Part shown: piece by piece, positions 44,190 through 58,850 of the stretch | Position numbering within the stretch: position 1 is the stretch's first letter | How the letters are laid out: each line of letters opens with the position of its first letter | Assembly: GCA_001792895.1 (NCBI GenBank) | Contig: MARA01000014.1 | Coordinates: forward strand, 434,001-498,000 | Reading direction: 5' to 3' | From: Lentinus brumalis | Taxonomy: Eukaryota > Basidiomycota > Agaricomycetes > Polyporales > Polyporaceae | Length of the DNA stretch: 64,000 bases | Translations under genes and position numbers: made by a program | Notes under the pieces: generated by a model | Told to the model about the DNA's origin: nothing | The model's database searches: none | The model's input: only the letters and a program-made list of their open reading frames with translations

Positions 44190-45329
44190 ATGCCGAAGAA
44201 GCCCTGGTGGTGGTATAGAAAGCAAAAGGAAAAAGCCGCGAAGGCGGCGGCGAGACAGCCGAAGGGCATCCTGAGTCCGACGGTGGCGCAAATATTCGCC
44301 AGACACCCCATTCACGACAACATCTTCATACGACTCTCTGCCGCCTCTCTCGCGCGCATGTCGTCTGTGTGTCGCGACGTCCGGGTGGTGACCATCGATT
44401 TCATGGTTCGCGCTTACAACCTCAATCGCCGCCTCTCTCACTTCTTCCGCGACCCGCTTGCCTTTCGCGCTCTCCAGTCTCGCACCCTCCTGGTTATATC
44501 CGGATCGTTTGCACTCCAATTCCTTGACCGCACTTTCTACCCCGAGTCCGATCTCGATCTCTACGTCCAGACACACGATAGCTTCCGCGAGGTTGGTCTC
44601 TGGCTGCAAGACGAGGGCTACGCATATAAGCCGTCGTCTGAAGAAGAGGCTCGCACGTTCCTGGAAGAAGTGGAGGATCTTGACGGGGAAACGTGGCAAG
44701 ATTACGGTAGCAACCGTATGACGGCTGTGTACAACTTCGAACGGAAGCCGCTGAACTCCGCTTCCAACGACACTCGGAAGGTGCAGGTGATCCTCCCACC
44801 TCTGGACGCCTCGGACGAGTATGAATCCCCTATGAAGGTTATAATGGGTTTTCACTCCAGTACGTTGTCGGACTAGCAGATTGTCTCATTCCTGCTCACG
44901 CTAGAGTCTGATATAGCATGCGTAATGAACTTCATCAACCACGAAGCGGCATACTCATTGTACCCCTACGCCACATTCGAGAAGCGCTGTGCGCTCGTCT
45001 TTATCGACAACGACGGCTCTAAGGGTGCCCTCGCGAAGTACGCGGCCCGGGGCTTCAAGATGCTCACCCGCGACGTGAACTTTCGCAAGTGCGGTTCTGG
45101 CATCTACAAAGACCCGTTCTCTTCTCCTGGATTCCTCATCGATGGTGAACGGAAGGTCGCAGATCGCTTCACATGGGTCCTCCCACTCGTCCCATCTCAT
45201 CCAGAGTCCCCGGCCCGCTCCTCGACGGGCCGCTGGAGCGGCGACCTTCAACGCCACTGGAAAGTTTGCGAAAAACGACAGGGACTCGACTGCCAGACTA
45301 GGTTTGCAGTGTACAGATGTTTTTGGTGA
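44190..45329 (+). CDS. F-box/nucleotidyltransferase-fold protein, copy 5
   Basis: Exons 44190-44859 and 44917-45329 give 360 residues. A basic, Trp-rich start (MPKKPWWWYRKQKEKAAKAA) is unique among the copies and could be a nuclear or nucleolar signal. The F-box-like region IRLSAASLARMSSVCRDVRV and the NTase signature ISGSFALQFLDRTFYPESDL follow; a Glu-rich insert (SSEEEARTFLEEVEDLD) comes before the last strand of the domain. Exon 2 begins CVMNFINHEAAYSLYPYATFE. The C-terminus after FTWVLPLVPSHPE is Arg-rich and unlike copy 3, so it may be a frame change or a later splice not resolved here. Tail-to-tail with the amine oxidase gene. Confidence 0.75.
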
Positions 45330-45573
45330 TCTCAGGGCGACTGTTACCCCCTCCCCCCGCGGTGTCTCGTCTCTCGACCTACTCGCAGTCTGGTCCGCGG
45401 CGACAAGGCCGTCGGAAATACAGGCGCACGGTCATGCGATGTGAGGGAGGAAATCGAGTTGTGAGGTCATCTAGTGGGAGCGTGTTGATATGTGCCGTGG
45501 AAAGAATATGCATGTTGTACTTTGTACTTGTACCTTTCATTAGACGAAGTCTGAGCCATATATCGCCAGTGTA

Positions 45574-48500
45574 TCATAGCTCAACCTTGATGCGGTGGAA
45601 CAGCTCCGCGCTCTTGCGCATCTCCTCCGAAGTTGTCGGTGGCGCATGCTTGCCATCAAGGCCGAAAGTCTCGACACCCACGTACTCGAACGGCGGGACA
45701 GCGTCGGGGACGCAGTGCGCGGGCGCAACCCCGTAGTCGTCGAATGTCCAGGGATCGCCCGGCTTCACGGGTGCAGTGAGCAAAATCGAGTTCGTCGAGT
45801 CCATCGACACGTCGTAGTCGAAGTAATTGAGCGGCGTGAGGAAGAAGCTGGACGCAGCGAGGTTTGTGCGCGTGTTCGGCGCGTCCTCTGCCTGCGGGAG
45901 ATGGTGCATGCCGACGTTGACCCACGCGACGAGGTCGGTCTGCGTGATGTTCTCGCCGTCGAAGAACTTGTGGAAGTCGACGACAGGATCGCCTGGCAGG
46001 TTCATGTTCCACTGGCTGCTGGACGTCGGCTCCGTGTCCTTGCGCTTTGAGACGGCGAGGTTATAGCGGGCCCAGTTGGCATTGTTCAGGAGACGCTTCG
46101 AGCCCACAACGGTCTGGTGAATCATGGTCAGCAATAGCATGCAGATGACAACAAGCATGCCCACGTACGTTGTGGATGGGCGAGTAGCCGGGGTGGATGG
46201 CGTATCCACGAGGAATACCCCAGCGGTTGCGAGCGTCCTGGTTGACGAGCGAGTAACCACCCTGAAAGTTCATGGGGTATTTGAGAAGTGCATCGTTCTC
46301 GTTCTCGATGATCTTCTTGGATATCTTTTGCTGAATGACCTCACTGCCCCAATCATCGTCGAACCACGGCTGAGTGATGGTCTCGGTTGCAGTGCTCGTG
46401 AACAAGAGGGAGTTCTCCTCGCCAGCAACGTCAAGGTCAACCTATCAGAGTACTTGAAATTGGCCCCGGGATCTCATCATACGGGACGTATGTGACGCAC
46501 CTTGTAATTGATGACGTGATCGTGGAGGGAGCCCATGGTCGTCTCGCGGATGGCAGTACCATATCCTTCCTGAGCAGGCTCCCAGAAGCCACCCTGCAAG
46601 TAGCCGGAAGCGGACAGGCGAACCTCGATGGTGCCGTCAATCATAAACATGTAGTCGAACACTAGGAAGTCCTCCGGTCAGTAATTGAGCGCACCCCACG
46701 AGGGCGGTACAAACTCACGGTAGTCGTAGTTGCCGACAGTGGAGACGCTGCGCACGACGAGCTGGTAGCCCCGGGTCGCACCGAATTCGCCGTCGGAGTA
46801 GCCAGTGTGGCGGGTGATAGGACGGCCCGTGTCTTGCTCAAAGATACAGATGGCGCGCTCACGGGTGATCGAGCCCTCGAAGTTTGAGGTCGTCGCGGGG
46901 AGGTAGATGGCCTCGTGCGGGCAGTCATAGCCGGGAATCATATCGCGGACAGCGGCACCCTGTTGTATAAAGGCTGTATGTACCCCCGCCATGAGAGACC
47001 ATGGGTCACGAGCACGTACCATACCGAAGAAACGGTCCAGCCATGCAGTCGTGGTCTGCATGGGGTCGTTACCAGCTGGAACAAAGCGTGGCGAGTAAGT
47101 CTACACTTCTCGAAACGCTCTCTTCCGCGACTTACCGTACTGCGCCATGGCCTCCTGGGGTGCAAGCTGAAGAATCCACAATCAGTTCCGCTGTTAATGA
47201 AACACCCGCATCAAACAGGATCCACCTCATAGATGATACGATCGCCCTTGAAGCGCAAGTCCCACAGGCTGAGACCCATGTCGCGATCGAAGCCCAGGTA
47301 CATGCCCCATCCCATCCAGCTCACATACTGGAGCGCACGATCCACGCGGAAGCGCAGCCCCGCGAAGGACACCGAGCGCGGGCCCGGAAGGTGGTCAAGG
47401 TCGCGAGGCGCAAACGGCTGCGGACGCTTGCGGGTGCTCCATTCGCTCGCGGTGGGGTCCTGGTCGGGACGACTTGGCAGACGCTTCAGGGTGCCGTTGC
47501 GGAAAGCGGTCATGAAGTCGTCGATGGTGCTGAAGACCTGGTGATTGTACACGATCTGTGCGCGAGTCGCCGTCAGCCTTCCATAATCTCCAGTGCAAGG
47601 CGATGAGAACTGTACCTTCAGGAGCTTCCACTGCTCGGGGTCCGTGCCCGTGAAGTCGACATATTGGAAGAAGTTGACGGGGTGGAGCCATGGACCGGGA
47701 ATGTTGCGGCGCCACGAAACCCAGCTACGACGGAAGGAACCGTCGAAGCTGAAGGGCCCAGACATACCAGCAACGAGTGTGTCATTAGGCAGGCCACTGA
47801 CAGAGCCACCGAACAGTTCCTGCGAAAGCAACGTCAGCATGCTATTAGGAGGACACGATTGGAAAGAAGAAATGACCTCAGTAGCCTCGGCGAGAGCAGG
47901 CATGACCTTCAGGAGGAGGGGACTGAGTTCTGTGATATGTGAGAACCCGCGCGAGTTGTACGGGATAGGGTCGCGGTGGTAGATCTCTGTCAGCTTGCGC
48001 ATAGATGTCTTGCTGTTGACTGGAATTGGGCCGATGAGATAGTCCTGGACGAACGGCTCGGCGGCGGCGCCGTGGTGAATGATGACGTGGGCATACCGCT
48101 CAGGCGGGGAGGCCGTGTCGGGATTGTCGAGGTACCTCACCGCGTCCTTCTTCGCGGGTCGGTACGCCTCGATGCGGTAGATGAAGTTGTCGTTCAGGTG
48201 AGCGTCCGTACCAGCCGTGAGGTTCAAGTTGCGCGCGGGGCGGAGACCCAGTCGTGGATCGCAACCGTCTCCGGTATAGTGAGCGACGCGAACGGATTCG
48301 TCTTCGCAGGCGGAGCTGCGGGTGGCGGAATATTCGCCGGACAACGCGCGAGCTCATCGCCCGAGTCACCAAGGATAGTATCAGAGGATACCGGGTGCTG
48401 TTCCTTGGCATACCGCGCGTTCCGGGGCGGGAGCGAGTAGAACGCTGTGAACCCGAAGACGCCGAGAAGAGCGACGACTGCGAAGACAAGGCCCCGGGAA

Positions 48501-48598
48501 CGAGAGGATCGCGGAGTGCGGGAAGTCGTGTTGGGCTGCCCGAGGAGGCCTTCCAGCTCCTGCTCGTTCTTGAGCGGCTCGTAGCCATTGGAAGCCAT
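45574..48598 (-). CDS. Copper amine oxidase with N-terminal membrane anchor
   Basis: Oxidises primary amines to aldehydes, ammonia and peroxide. Starts MASNGYEPLKNEQELEGLLG; residues about 35-58 (GLVFAVVALLGVFGFTAFYS) form one transmembrane helix, so it is a type II membrane protein with the enzyme outside the cytosol. About ten exons. The topaquinone tyrosine lies in VSTVGNYDYR (N-Y-D-Y). Copper ligands are the His-x-His in GSLHDHVINYK and the downstream His in WVNVGMHHLPQAEDAPNT. N2/N3 domains precede (FFQYVDFTGTDPEQWKLLK, YVSWMGWGMYLGFDRDMGLS). It ends IKVEL. All cofactor residues are present. A TATA-like TTTATAAG lies about 80 bp upstream (48677-48684). The Ser/Pro-rich linker after the helix is expected for a surface protein. 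Confidence 0.94.
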
Positions 48599-49138
48599 GT
48601 CGACGGATTGCAGTGGTACACTGGATCGCAGAGCGGACTCCCGGTGTCCGGATGTCCGCTTCGCTCTCGTCGAGGCTTATAAACCTTCAGAGAGATTGCT
48701 CACGCAGCGTGGCGCAGCGTCGATGTAGGCGCTTAGATATCATGCAATGTGGTCATGGGTCCTATCTTCGCGCGTTCGCAGCTATCCTTTCGCACATTTT
48801 CCCGCGAATCGATGCCTCTTCGCAGTCAAGTCGACGTACGTCTAGTAAGTCCTGTGCTCTAATGTGCCCGCAGGTGGTCACTACAGCAGGAACCAAGTTG
48901 CGCTGCCAGACCTGCGAAGGCGGAGAATCCCAATGGGACGCGTTTGAGAGGCCCGATAAGACGGACTACCGGCGCGGCGGAAACTGATGGCAAAACCTCA
49001 CGGAGTCACTCTCTGGAGGCACGCCTTGAGTAAGAAGATCACGGATGAATTGTTACACTTAGCAATACACTGCTTCAGGCCGTTCCTGACTCCTCTATGT
49101 GTTATTTTCCAACATCTGTGCCGACTGTCAGACCTTCC
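48599..49138. other. Intergenic: amine oxidase promoter and PGI 3' flank
   Basis: 540 bp; TATA-like element at 48677-48684 for the amine oxidase. No other feature seen. Confidence 0.55.
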
Positions 49139-51602
<2,464 letters not shown>

Positions 51603-52825
51603 ATTGGTCTTTGCAGGTGTCCAGGAGGAGGTGAAGGAGGAGGTGGATGTTGCGCAAGCCGTACTCCGCGGGCTGGCTCTTATACGGCCGTCGGTAACGG
51701 CGTCATCGATCGCGATCGCACGTGTGCGAACCGTATTTCCGGGTCGCTCACGCTCACCGTCCCCGGACGGTCACCGTTCTTCACTGTTCCCTCAATTCAA
51801 AGCTCTTCTAGGACCGCTCTTCTCAAGCTTGCTCAGCCACAGGAATCGTGCCACGGCAAGAATGCCTTTGAAAGGACGATTTAGCTGTAATTGGGTCGGC
51901 GTTCCGTACGCAGTGGGGGCCGTTCGACTGTGGGTATGCCGACATGCTGGGCCCGTGCACCCCTGATCATCCCTGCGGTCGCTGTGGGCATAGGAAGTTC
52001 TCAGTGTGCCGTTGTACGCTGATCATCGGAAGCAAGGTCGTGACTTGCCTGACGAAGCAGGAGCTTGAAGAACGTGACGGAGCATGAGCCTGGCGAGCGT
52101 GGACGTTGCATGGCAGCGCGTACCACTGATCAGTCCGCTGCGTGCTTGGTCCGTGTCAGGTTCGTGTGATGCTCAGGATCATCGGAGCGGTGTGTTGAGT
52201 GCAACTGGACAAGAGAAGGCCGTCAATGTAGTGGGGAGAAGGCGAACATGCTTAGGCGTCTACTTCAGCTGCAAGTGCAAGCGTGAACACTTCAACCACT
52301 TTTGATCAAAACCTCTACTATCCAGCTCCAGGATGGTGGGCATATTACGATAGCCCCTCGAGTTCTACACGTCGATGTCAAACATGTTTTTCAAGAACAT
52401 GTCGCACACACGTAAATCAGCGTGAATCACATCAATTGTACCACACGAGGAGCACGATGACCTCGCCCACAGAATAACCTCCCAGCGGGTGCGTACAGGA
52501 CTACCCCTGGTGCTGTCATTTCTCGGCTACGAGGATGCTGGGTGGGTCGGCTCTCGAGAAGGATGAACAGGTGACATACAGGCTGGCTCGATACCCTGCC
52601 CTGCGCGTTCTACACTCCGGGTCTCGCGCAGTCATGTGCGGCGACTCTTGTGATGAACGGAAGCGCGTCCTGGCTACGTCTCTGGATGCGTACCAGTGAG
52701 GTGCAGGATGGCAGGAGCTGTCTTGGACACCTTGGTTTTTTTGCATGTCTTGAATTTTTCAAATACTACAGTATATCATGCATCGACTTCTCGCGAGAGA
52801 TCCACGATGTCGCGAGGATGTTTGC
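51603..52825. other. Intergenic between PGI promoter and SDR copy 2
   Basis: 1.2 kb. The left end is the PGI promoter (TATA near 51680). The rest has short frames without recognisable similarity. Confidence 0.5.
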
Positions 52826-54029
52826 TCAGAACCAGCCTCGTGCCTGGAAATTCTCCAGCGTATCCCCCGTCAGCTCCTCAATGGTGCGATACTTGATAGG
52901 CAACAGCTTCCGTTGCTTCTCCGTCACGTAGTTGGTGTTGTGAACCGCCTTCGCAGGATTGTACTCCGTGTTGCCCGCATGCAGCTGTGGGTGTAGACGA
53001 TGTGCGATGCTCACTAATGGCAACAGTGTCAGAATCGTGTGCACTGTCAAGGACGGTATCGGGAGCTTACCAAAGTCCTGCAACTTGAAAGGACCCGCAC
53101 TGATGATAAAGCGCTCTCCTGAGGCTTCCGGGGTAGTAAGCGCGAGGGTGTAGGCTTCGGCCATATCTCGGACGTCGACCCACGCTACCCTGAACGGTAG
53201 GACGGCACATGTCAGCATCCAGTCGCAGACATGACGGAAGGCTGCACGTACCCGACGTTGGCCAGTGACTCGTTGTCAATCGCCCCTCCAACGACCGCAC
53301 CATACCACCACGCCATCGACGTGTTGAGCTTCTCCGGCTTGGTCACCTCATGCAAGACCGGTCCGAAGACATACGGCGGGTTCAGCGAGACCATATCCCA
53401 CCTAACCTCGCCCTTGTGCTTGTTGTAGAAGTCCCACGCCGTGCGCTCGGCGAGAGTCTTGCTCAAGCAGTACTTTCCCAGCGGGGAGGCCTCGGCGCCC
53501 TTCTCGTTGATCTCCGCGATCGCGCCCTCGTTCCAGTCCGCTTCCGAGACAGTGACCATCTCCGCCGAGGGCGTGTTCATGGCCCCAGTCGAGGAGGTCA
53601 CGATGAAGCGGCGCAGGGTGGGAGCGTGCTTGAGCGCGGACGTCAAGACGGTGGTCGTGCCCTTCACCGCCGGGTCGATGAGCTCCGCCGGGTCATCCAC
53701 TGCGAGGTCGAAGGGCGAAGCTCCATGCACGATAGCGTCGACTCCCCGCACCGCAGAGTCAAACGCGCCTTCCTGTACATGCATGCGGTCAGACAGTCAG
53801 TGCCAACACGATGAGGGGGGCGTCGCACCTCGAGCATGTCTTCTACGACAGCAATCTCGAACTTGTCTCCGAATGACGCAAACGTCTTGCGAAGATGCGT
53901 GGCTTTGCTCTCGTTCCGCACGGTGCCCCGGACAGAAAAGCCTCGTTCGAGCAACGTCTTGCACGTCCAGGCGCCGATGAACCCGTTCGCCCCGGTGACA
54001 AGGACCTTCCCAGTATCGAGTGCAGGCAT
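52826..54029 (-). CDS. Extended short-chain dehydrogenase/reductase, copy 2
   Basis: Same fold and exon plan as copies 1 and 3. MPALDTGKVLVTGANGFIGA gives the TGxxGxxG NAD(P) site. The catalytic Y-x-x-x-K is in KYCLSKTLAERTAWDFYNKH, and NPPYVFGPVLHEVTKPEKLN is the family landmark. Later exons read VAWVDVRDMAEAYTLALTTP and end DTLENFQARGWF. Compared with copy 3, the region around residues 90-130 is diverged (ASPFDLAVDDPAELIDPAVK), as expected for substrate-binding change after duplication. A TATA box (minus strand, 54130-54137) lies about 100 bp upstream. Tandem with copy 3 on the same strand. The substrate cannot be told from sequence. Confidence 0.92.
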
Positions 54030-55373
54030 GCTTGCGTATAGAAGTGATGGCAGTAGGAGGGGAATCCGGGGGATGGGGAGTCTTGCAGCTTTGAGATGGG
54101 ATAATCCCAGGAGTCCGGAGCTGCTGCACTTTTATATGCAGCATCCCGAGTAACAGCGACGTGATCACAGCTAGTGCGAGTGGCACAGGCGAACGTCCCA
54201 GCTGGCAAGTGCTACTGCCATCTTAGTGCAGATCTAACACGCTTCGATCAACGGCTATCCGAGCAGCACCGTAGCACGTACGTACGTGACAAGCGAGATT
54301 CCCCTGGCAGCAAATGCTAGAGAGGCGACGCCCAGGGCCCAACTGCCCGTGGGATCCTGAAACGTTCGCTTGCGCAATCTAATTCGTCAAATCAGGTCAA
54401 GCATACCTCACGTCCAGCAAATCCACTCACGGGAACAATCCATATCAGTGGGTGCAGAACCCTCTGTGACTTCATCAGGTACGGAGAGCATGACCTCGAA
54501 GCCAGCGAAGTAGAATTCGAGTTTGGAGTCCCGTCAGGTGAGAAGGCAGAGTCTCCGAGTCGTCCTTGCATTAACACTGCCAAGTTGCTACGTCGCCTGC
54601 ACTCGGATATTCTAGGGGATTGGCGAGTGATTGAAGCGCACACAGGCGCACAGACCGTGCCATCATCGTGGGACGCAGGAGTCGCAAGCGACCACCTCCG
54701 AGAGCGACAGATCAGCTCGTCTAGTGACAGAGCTCCATTTCGGAGTCGACGGTACCACGGTGTGCTTGCGGGGTGCATGGACAAAGACTATCGCATGCAA
54801 ACGCTATACGTGACCTAACGTTGAGGTGCGCCCAGGCTTGTATGTGAGTGATTCGTGCGCCACGTACCTATAGTTACCCAGGGAGTTCTAGCGTGCCCTA
54901 GCTAAGCCCCAAGGAGTAGGACGCCACCGGTGTTTGCTTGCTGTTCGGCGACCAGAAGGACGAATTAGCTCGCGCCACGCGCTGATGGATGGTGGTTTCG
55001 GGAGAAACAAACCAAGTTGAGGCAGTGCTTTGTCGTTCACGCGCTCACGGACGGAGAAGATCGGCGTTCGGCTGGGCCCGTGCCCAATTGATGGCAAGGT
55101 CTCTTCCCCTTTCGACTCGATGGTTACTATCAGCTGCATGGATGTCGAGGATGTAGTTAAGGGCCTTAATTGCTAGACAAGAGCACGAACTAACGCATGA
55201 GGCATGAGGATAGTGAATTCCGACTCTATTAGGCTAACTCGAATGTCGGGACTACTTTACATACTACTGTACGTCTACGGATTAGGCGATGATGTGAGTA
55301 TAGTACAAGCATTGATGCAGACTCCAGAGTGTAGGTTGTGTCCAGTCCAGTCCAGTAAGAATTCACCACCGCC
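54030..55373. other. Intergenic between SDR copies 2 and 3
   Basis: 1.3 kb: promoter of copy 2 at the left (TATA at 54130-54137) and 3' flank of copy 3 at the right. No gene recognised in the middle. Confidence 0.5.
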
Positions 55374-56596
55374 TCATACCGAGATCCAGCCGCGCTTGAT
55401 GAAATCCTCGAGCGTATCCCTCGTCATCTCCTCAGCCGTGTGGTACTTGATGCCAAAGAGCTTGCGCTCCTTGCTCGTGTCGTACTGGATCATGTGGACG
55501 GCCTTGGCGGGGTCGTACGACGTGTTGCCGGCGGGAAGCTTGGGGTACAGGCGGTGCGCGATGTTCACTGGAAGTCAAGGTAAGCATTCGCGTTCGCGGA
55601 AGACGACTCTGCCTGTGGACAACTCACCGAAGTCCTGGTACTTGAAGGCTCCAGGGCTGATGATGACACGCTCTCCGCCGGCCTCAGGCGTCGTGGTCGC
55701 GAGAACGTGGGCTGCCGCGAGGTCCCGGACGTCTACCCAAGCAGATCTGCGATCCGTGTAAACGTCAGTAAAACGTCTCAGGACATATCAACCACCGGCA
55801 CTCACCCGTTCGTCGCAAGTTCCTCATTGCTGAGCTTACCCGCGACAACCGCGTCCCACCAGAGGCGAGAGGACTCGTTCAGGTTCTCCGGCTTGTCCAC
55901 CTCGTGCAGGACGGGCCCGAACACGTACGGCGGGTTGAGCACCGACACGTCCCACTGCACCTCGCTCTTGTGCTTGTTGTAGAAGTCCCACGCGGCCCGC
56001 TCGGCAAGCGTCTTGCTCGCGCAGTACTTGTCGCCGTTCGCCGCCGCCCGGCCCTTCTCGTTCACCTCCCGGATCGCGCGCTCGTTCCAGTCCTTCTCGG
56101 AGAACACCCGCGGCTCGGGGCCGTACTCGAGGATGGACGCGCACGAGGCGGTGATGACGACGCGCTTGACGGACGAGCCGTGCTTGAGTGCGGAGTTGAG
56201 CACGCTCAGCGTGCCGTGGACGGCGGGGACGATGACATCGTTCGGGTCGTCTGCGCGGTTGTGGAATGGTGATGCAGTGTGTGCGATCGCGTCGACTCCC
56301 TTGACGGCCTCGTCGAATGCACCTTCCTGTATGGGGCGTAGTCGATGAGTACCCTAGTACCGGCAGGCAGCGAGAATACAGGAGCGGAGACGTACCCTTG
56401 TGATGTCATCTACGACGACCAGTTCGAACTTGTCGCCGTACGACTGGAAGAGCTGGCGGAGGTACTTCCCCTTGCTCTCGGAGCGCACCGTTCCGCGCAC
56501 GGCGAAGCCCTTCTCGAGGTAGGACTTGACAACCCAGACGGCGACGTAGCCGTTGGCACCGGTGACGAGGACCTTTCCTGAAGTTACTGCGGGCAT
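55374..56596 (-). CDS. Extended short-chain dehydrogenase/reductase, copy 3
   Basis: Four exons. MPAVTSGKVLVTGANGYVAV gives the nucleotide-binding loop; the DAIAHTASPFHNRADDPNDV stretch and KYCASKTLAERAAWDFYNKH (Y-x-x-x-K) follow, then NPPYVFGPVLHEVDKPENLN, SAWVDVRDLAAAHVLATTTP and the C-terminus FIKRGWISV. Its N-terminus is closer to copy 1 (VTSGKVLVTGANGYVAVWVV against ITSGRVLVTGANGYIAVWIV) than to copy 2, while exon 2 shares ALKH and FYNKHK with copy 2. A canonical TATA box (TATAAAAA on the minus strand, 56707-56714) lies about 110 bp upstream. Presumed cytosolic oxidoreductase of unknown substrate. Confidence 0.92.
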
Positions 56597-57764
56597 CGTA
56601 TAGAAATAAGCGTTGGTGTTGGTCGGTGTTGAGTTGGGTTTGAAGAGCAGATGTCAAGGATGAGATAAGTAGATGTGTTGAGGCTGGGTTGTGCGACCTC
56701 GACGCCTTTTTATACCTGCAGGCTGCCCTTGGACAAATCCCTCATGCGAGGCCGAGGGCGGGTTCTCGCACATTCCGCAACATGTTTCCCTGGGGTGCGA
56801 CTCCAACTTCGGTAAGCACCGACGGCGTACCAGTAAACCAGACGTCACTTACGACATAGGGTCATAACCCGACCGGACTTCCGGGCGGGCCCTTTCCGTG
56901 AGTGGCTTTGTAAGCGCTTGCTACCAGTTCTGAGGGGGAATCGGGGATCGACACTTTTTGCCTGACAAAGTTCAGCCTCCAGTCCTCTCGTGATGACCGC
57001 CGGTACGGTGAACTCGACCACCGAACGGAGACTACTCTTCAGCTTGAGCGAAAGCACACTCTAAGCACGCCCGCGTCTCTATGTGCTGCAATGCACAGTC
57101 AGCAAATAATGTCGCGCAGATGAGAGGCGGAAGTATTTTCCTCCATCTTGCTAGATCTTGCTGGGTGGAGATCGATCAGATATGACCTCATTTCACAAGT
57201 TGTATTACCCGCTATTACCCGACTGCCTGTGCTTGTCCTCGTCGTAATGGCGGTGAATGTTGGGTGAATGGCTCACAGAAGGTATTCACTGTCTTCTTCG
57301 ACTGATCTAGAGGCAATAATAATCTGAATCTTCATCAATGTCGGGCGGTGACAAGTACTTAGTCGGTAGATCGGTAGGTCGGTCGAGCCTCAAGCTCAAG
57401 TCTCCCACACAGAAGGTGAACGCACCAACATGCCTGGGATCCAACAATTCATACATCGCACCTTAGTAGAAGGATTCAACGGACTCAACGGCCTGGTTGA
57501 TCAAGTCATCACCGTGAGTGTCAATGTCCAATAGGACGTTCGGGAACAAGTACTTACTTACTTATGACTAGTACAAACTCGTGAGATTTGGGCGTCGCCT
57601 CTGGTACCAAAGGCAGTGCTTCGTCCGGGTCTCGGTTGAGGTATACAGTAACGTTCAAGTTCCAAGTGACAGAGGCTTAAGGAGAGTCTGCAACGACTGG
57701 AGAGTCGAATTCGAGAGACTAAATCGCGTACAACTAGATAGTGTTGGCATTCGGGGAGTGATAT
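56597..57764. other. Intergenic between SDR copy 3 and tRNA-Gln
   Basis: 1.17 kb. TATA box of copy 3 at 56707-56714; the remainder shows no recognised gene or repeat. Confidence 0.55.
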
Positions 57765-57859
57765 GGCGCTATAGTGTAGTGGTTATCACCCGGGATTCTG
57801 ACTCGCCATCGTCGGAGAACAGTATTCCCGTGACCCAGGTTCGATCCCTGGTAGCGCCT
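57765..57859 (+). tRNA. tRNA-Gln (CUG), with a longer intron
   Basis: The acceptor stem GGCGCTA/TAGCGCC, D-arm and T-arm CCAGG-TTCGATC-CCTGG are identical to the gene at 21983. The anticodon stem is CGGGA/TCCCG around TTCTGA, so the anticodon is CUG. The intron of about 23 nt after position 37 starts CTCGCCATCG and differs in sequence and length from the other copy. The exonic difference is the compensated first pair of the anticodon stem (T-A versus C-G). Confidence 0.93.
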
Positions 57860-58850
57860 CTGCCGCGCTCACTAAATCTTTTTCATTTTGCCAGAAACCA
57901 TCGAGTCGACTGCAGAGCCAACATAAAACCCACACGGGAACATCCACGACGAACACTCCTCAGGTACTTTCGCACCCCTCAAACAACGGACCATCGGAGA
58001 CACGACTACTAGTGTAATGCACGGCTAATATACAAATGAACAGTGACAAATGTGTACAGACTCGCAGAGCGAGCGTCATAGCATGCGGGGCACATGCGGC
58101 GGGCCCACAGCATACACAGAGCAAGAGAGCGTAGACGATAGGAAGTCTGTCCCTGCTCCATCCGACCAGCAAGAAGACCACGGACGAAGGGAAGTGAGTA
58201 GTGGCTCGGTGATGAAACCGAGCGGGGATGTCAGATGTGAGATGTGAAATGTGAAATGTGTTCGAAAAGGACGACGAAGACACCCGAGCGCGCTTCGGAT
58301 GTGGCCGAAACACGCAAAGTATGGTCTAGCGTCGCCCTCTGCCACATATGCAAAAAGCCGGTGGGAGGATGGCAACATAGGAGCACGGGCGTGACGGGTC
58401 GTACGGGTCGTTATATAGGGAGAGATGGGAAAGCGGACGGGGCGCATGACTCCGCCCTGGGAGACGGATCGATGGCGGGCGGGGGGGAGGGAGGGGCGAG
58501 ACAGGTCCAGTCCGCGGATTATGGGCTTGAGACGGCGCACGATAAGGGCTACGAGGCCGCGCGCAAGTCGGAGGGTATGAAGTACGCTAGAGATGGCCAT
58601 AAGACGCGACAAGGAACACGGATGGACCGCCGGGGACACAGAGCGGACATGAGTGAAGCCGGGGGCGGGCTTCGGGAGAGGTCGGGGGTGAAATTTGCAA
58701 GGCGCAGGGGTGGAGCCGAAGCGAAGACGGCCGGTGCGACAGAGTTGTGCTTCACGAGCATGGAAGTCTGCTAATGCCGCCGTGGAGTGAATTAGCATGG
58801 GCGCTCCTGGGCCGACGGGAAGTCTCGAGCACATACCCAGCCCTGCGTGC
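57860..58850. other. Intergenic 3' flank of UBL3-like gene
   Basis: About 1 kb. Contains a small tandem stretch of ATGTGAR units (58227-58262). A 299-residue minus frame (58076-58975) runs through it and into the UBL3 gene but has the composition of a chance frame. Confidence 0.5.
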
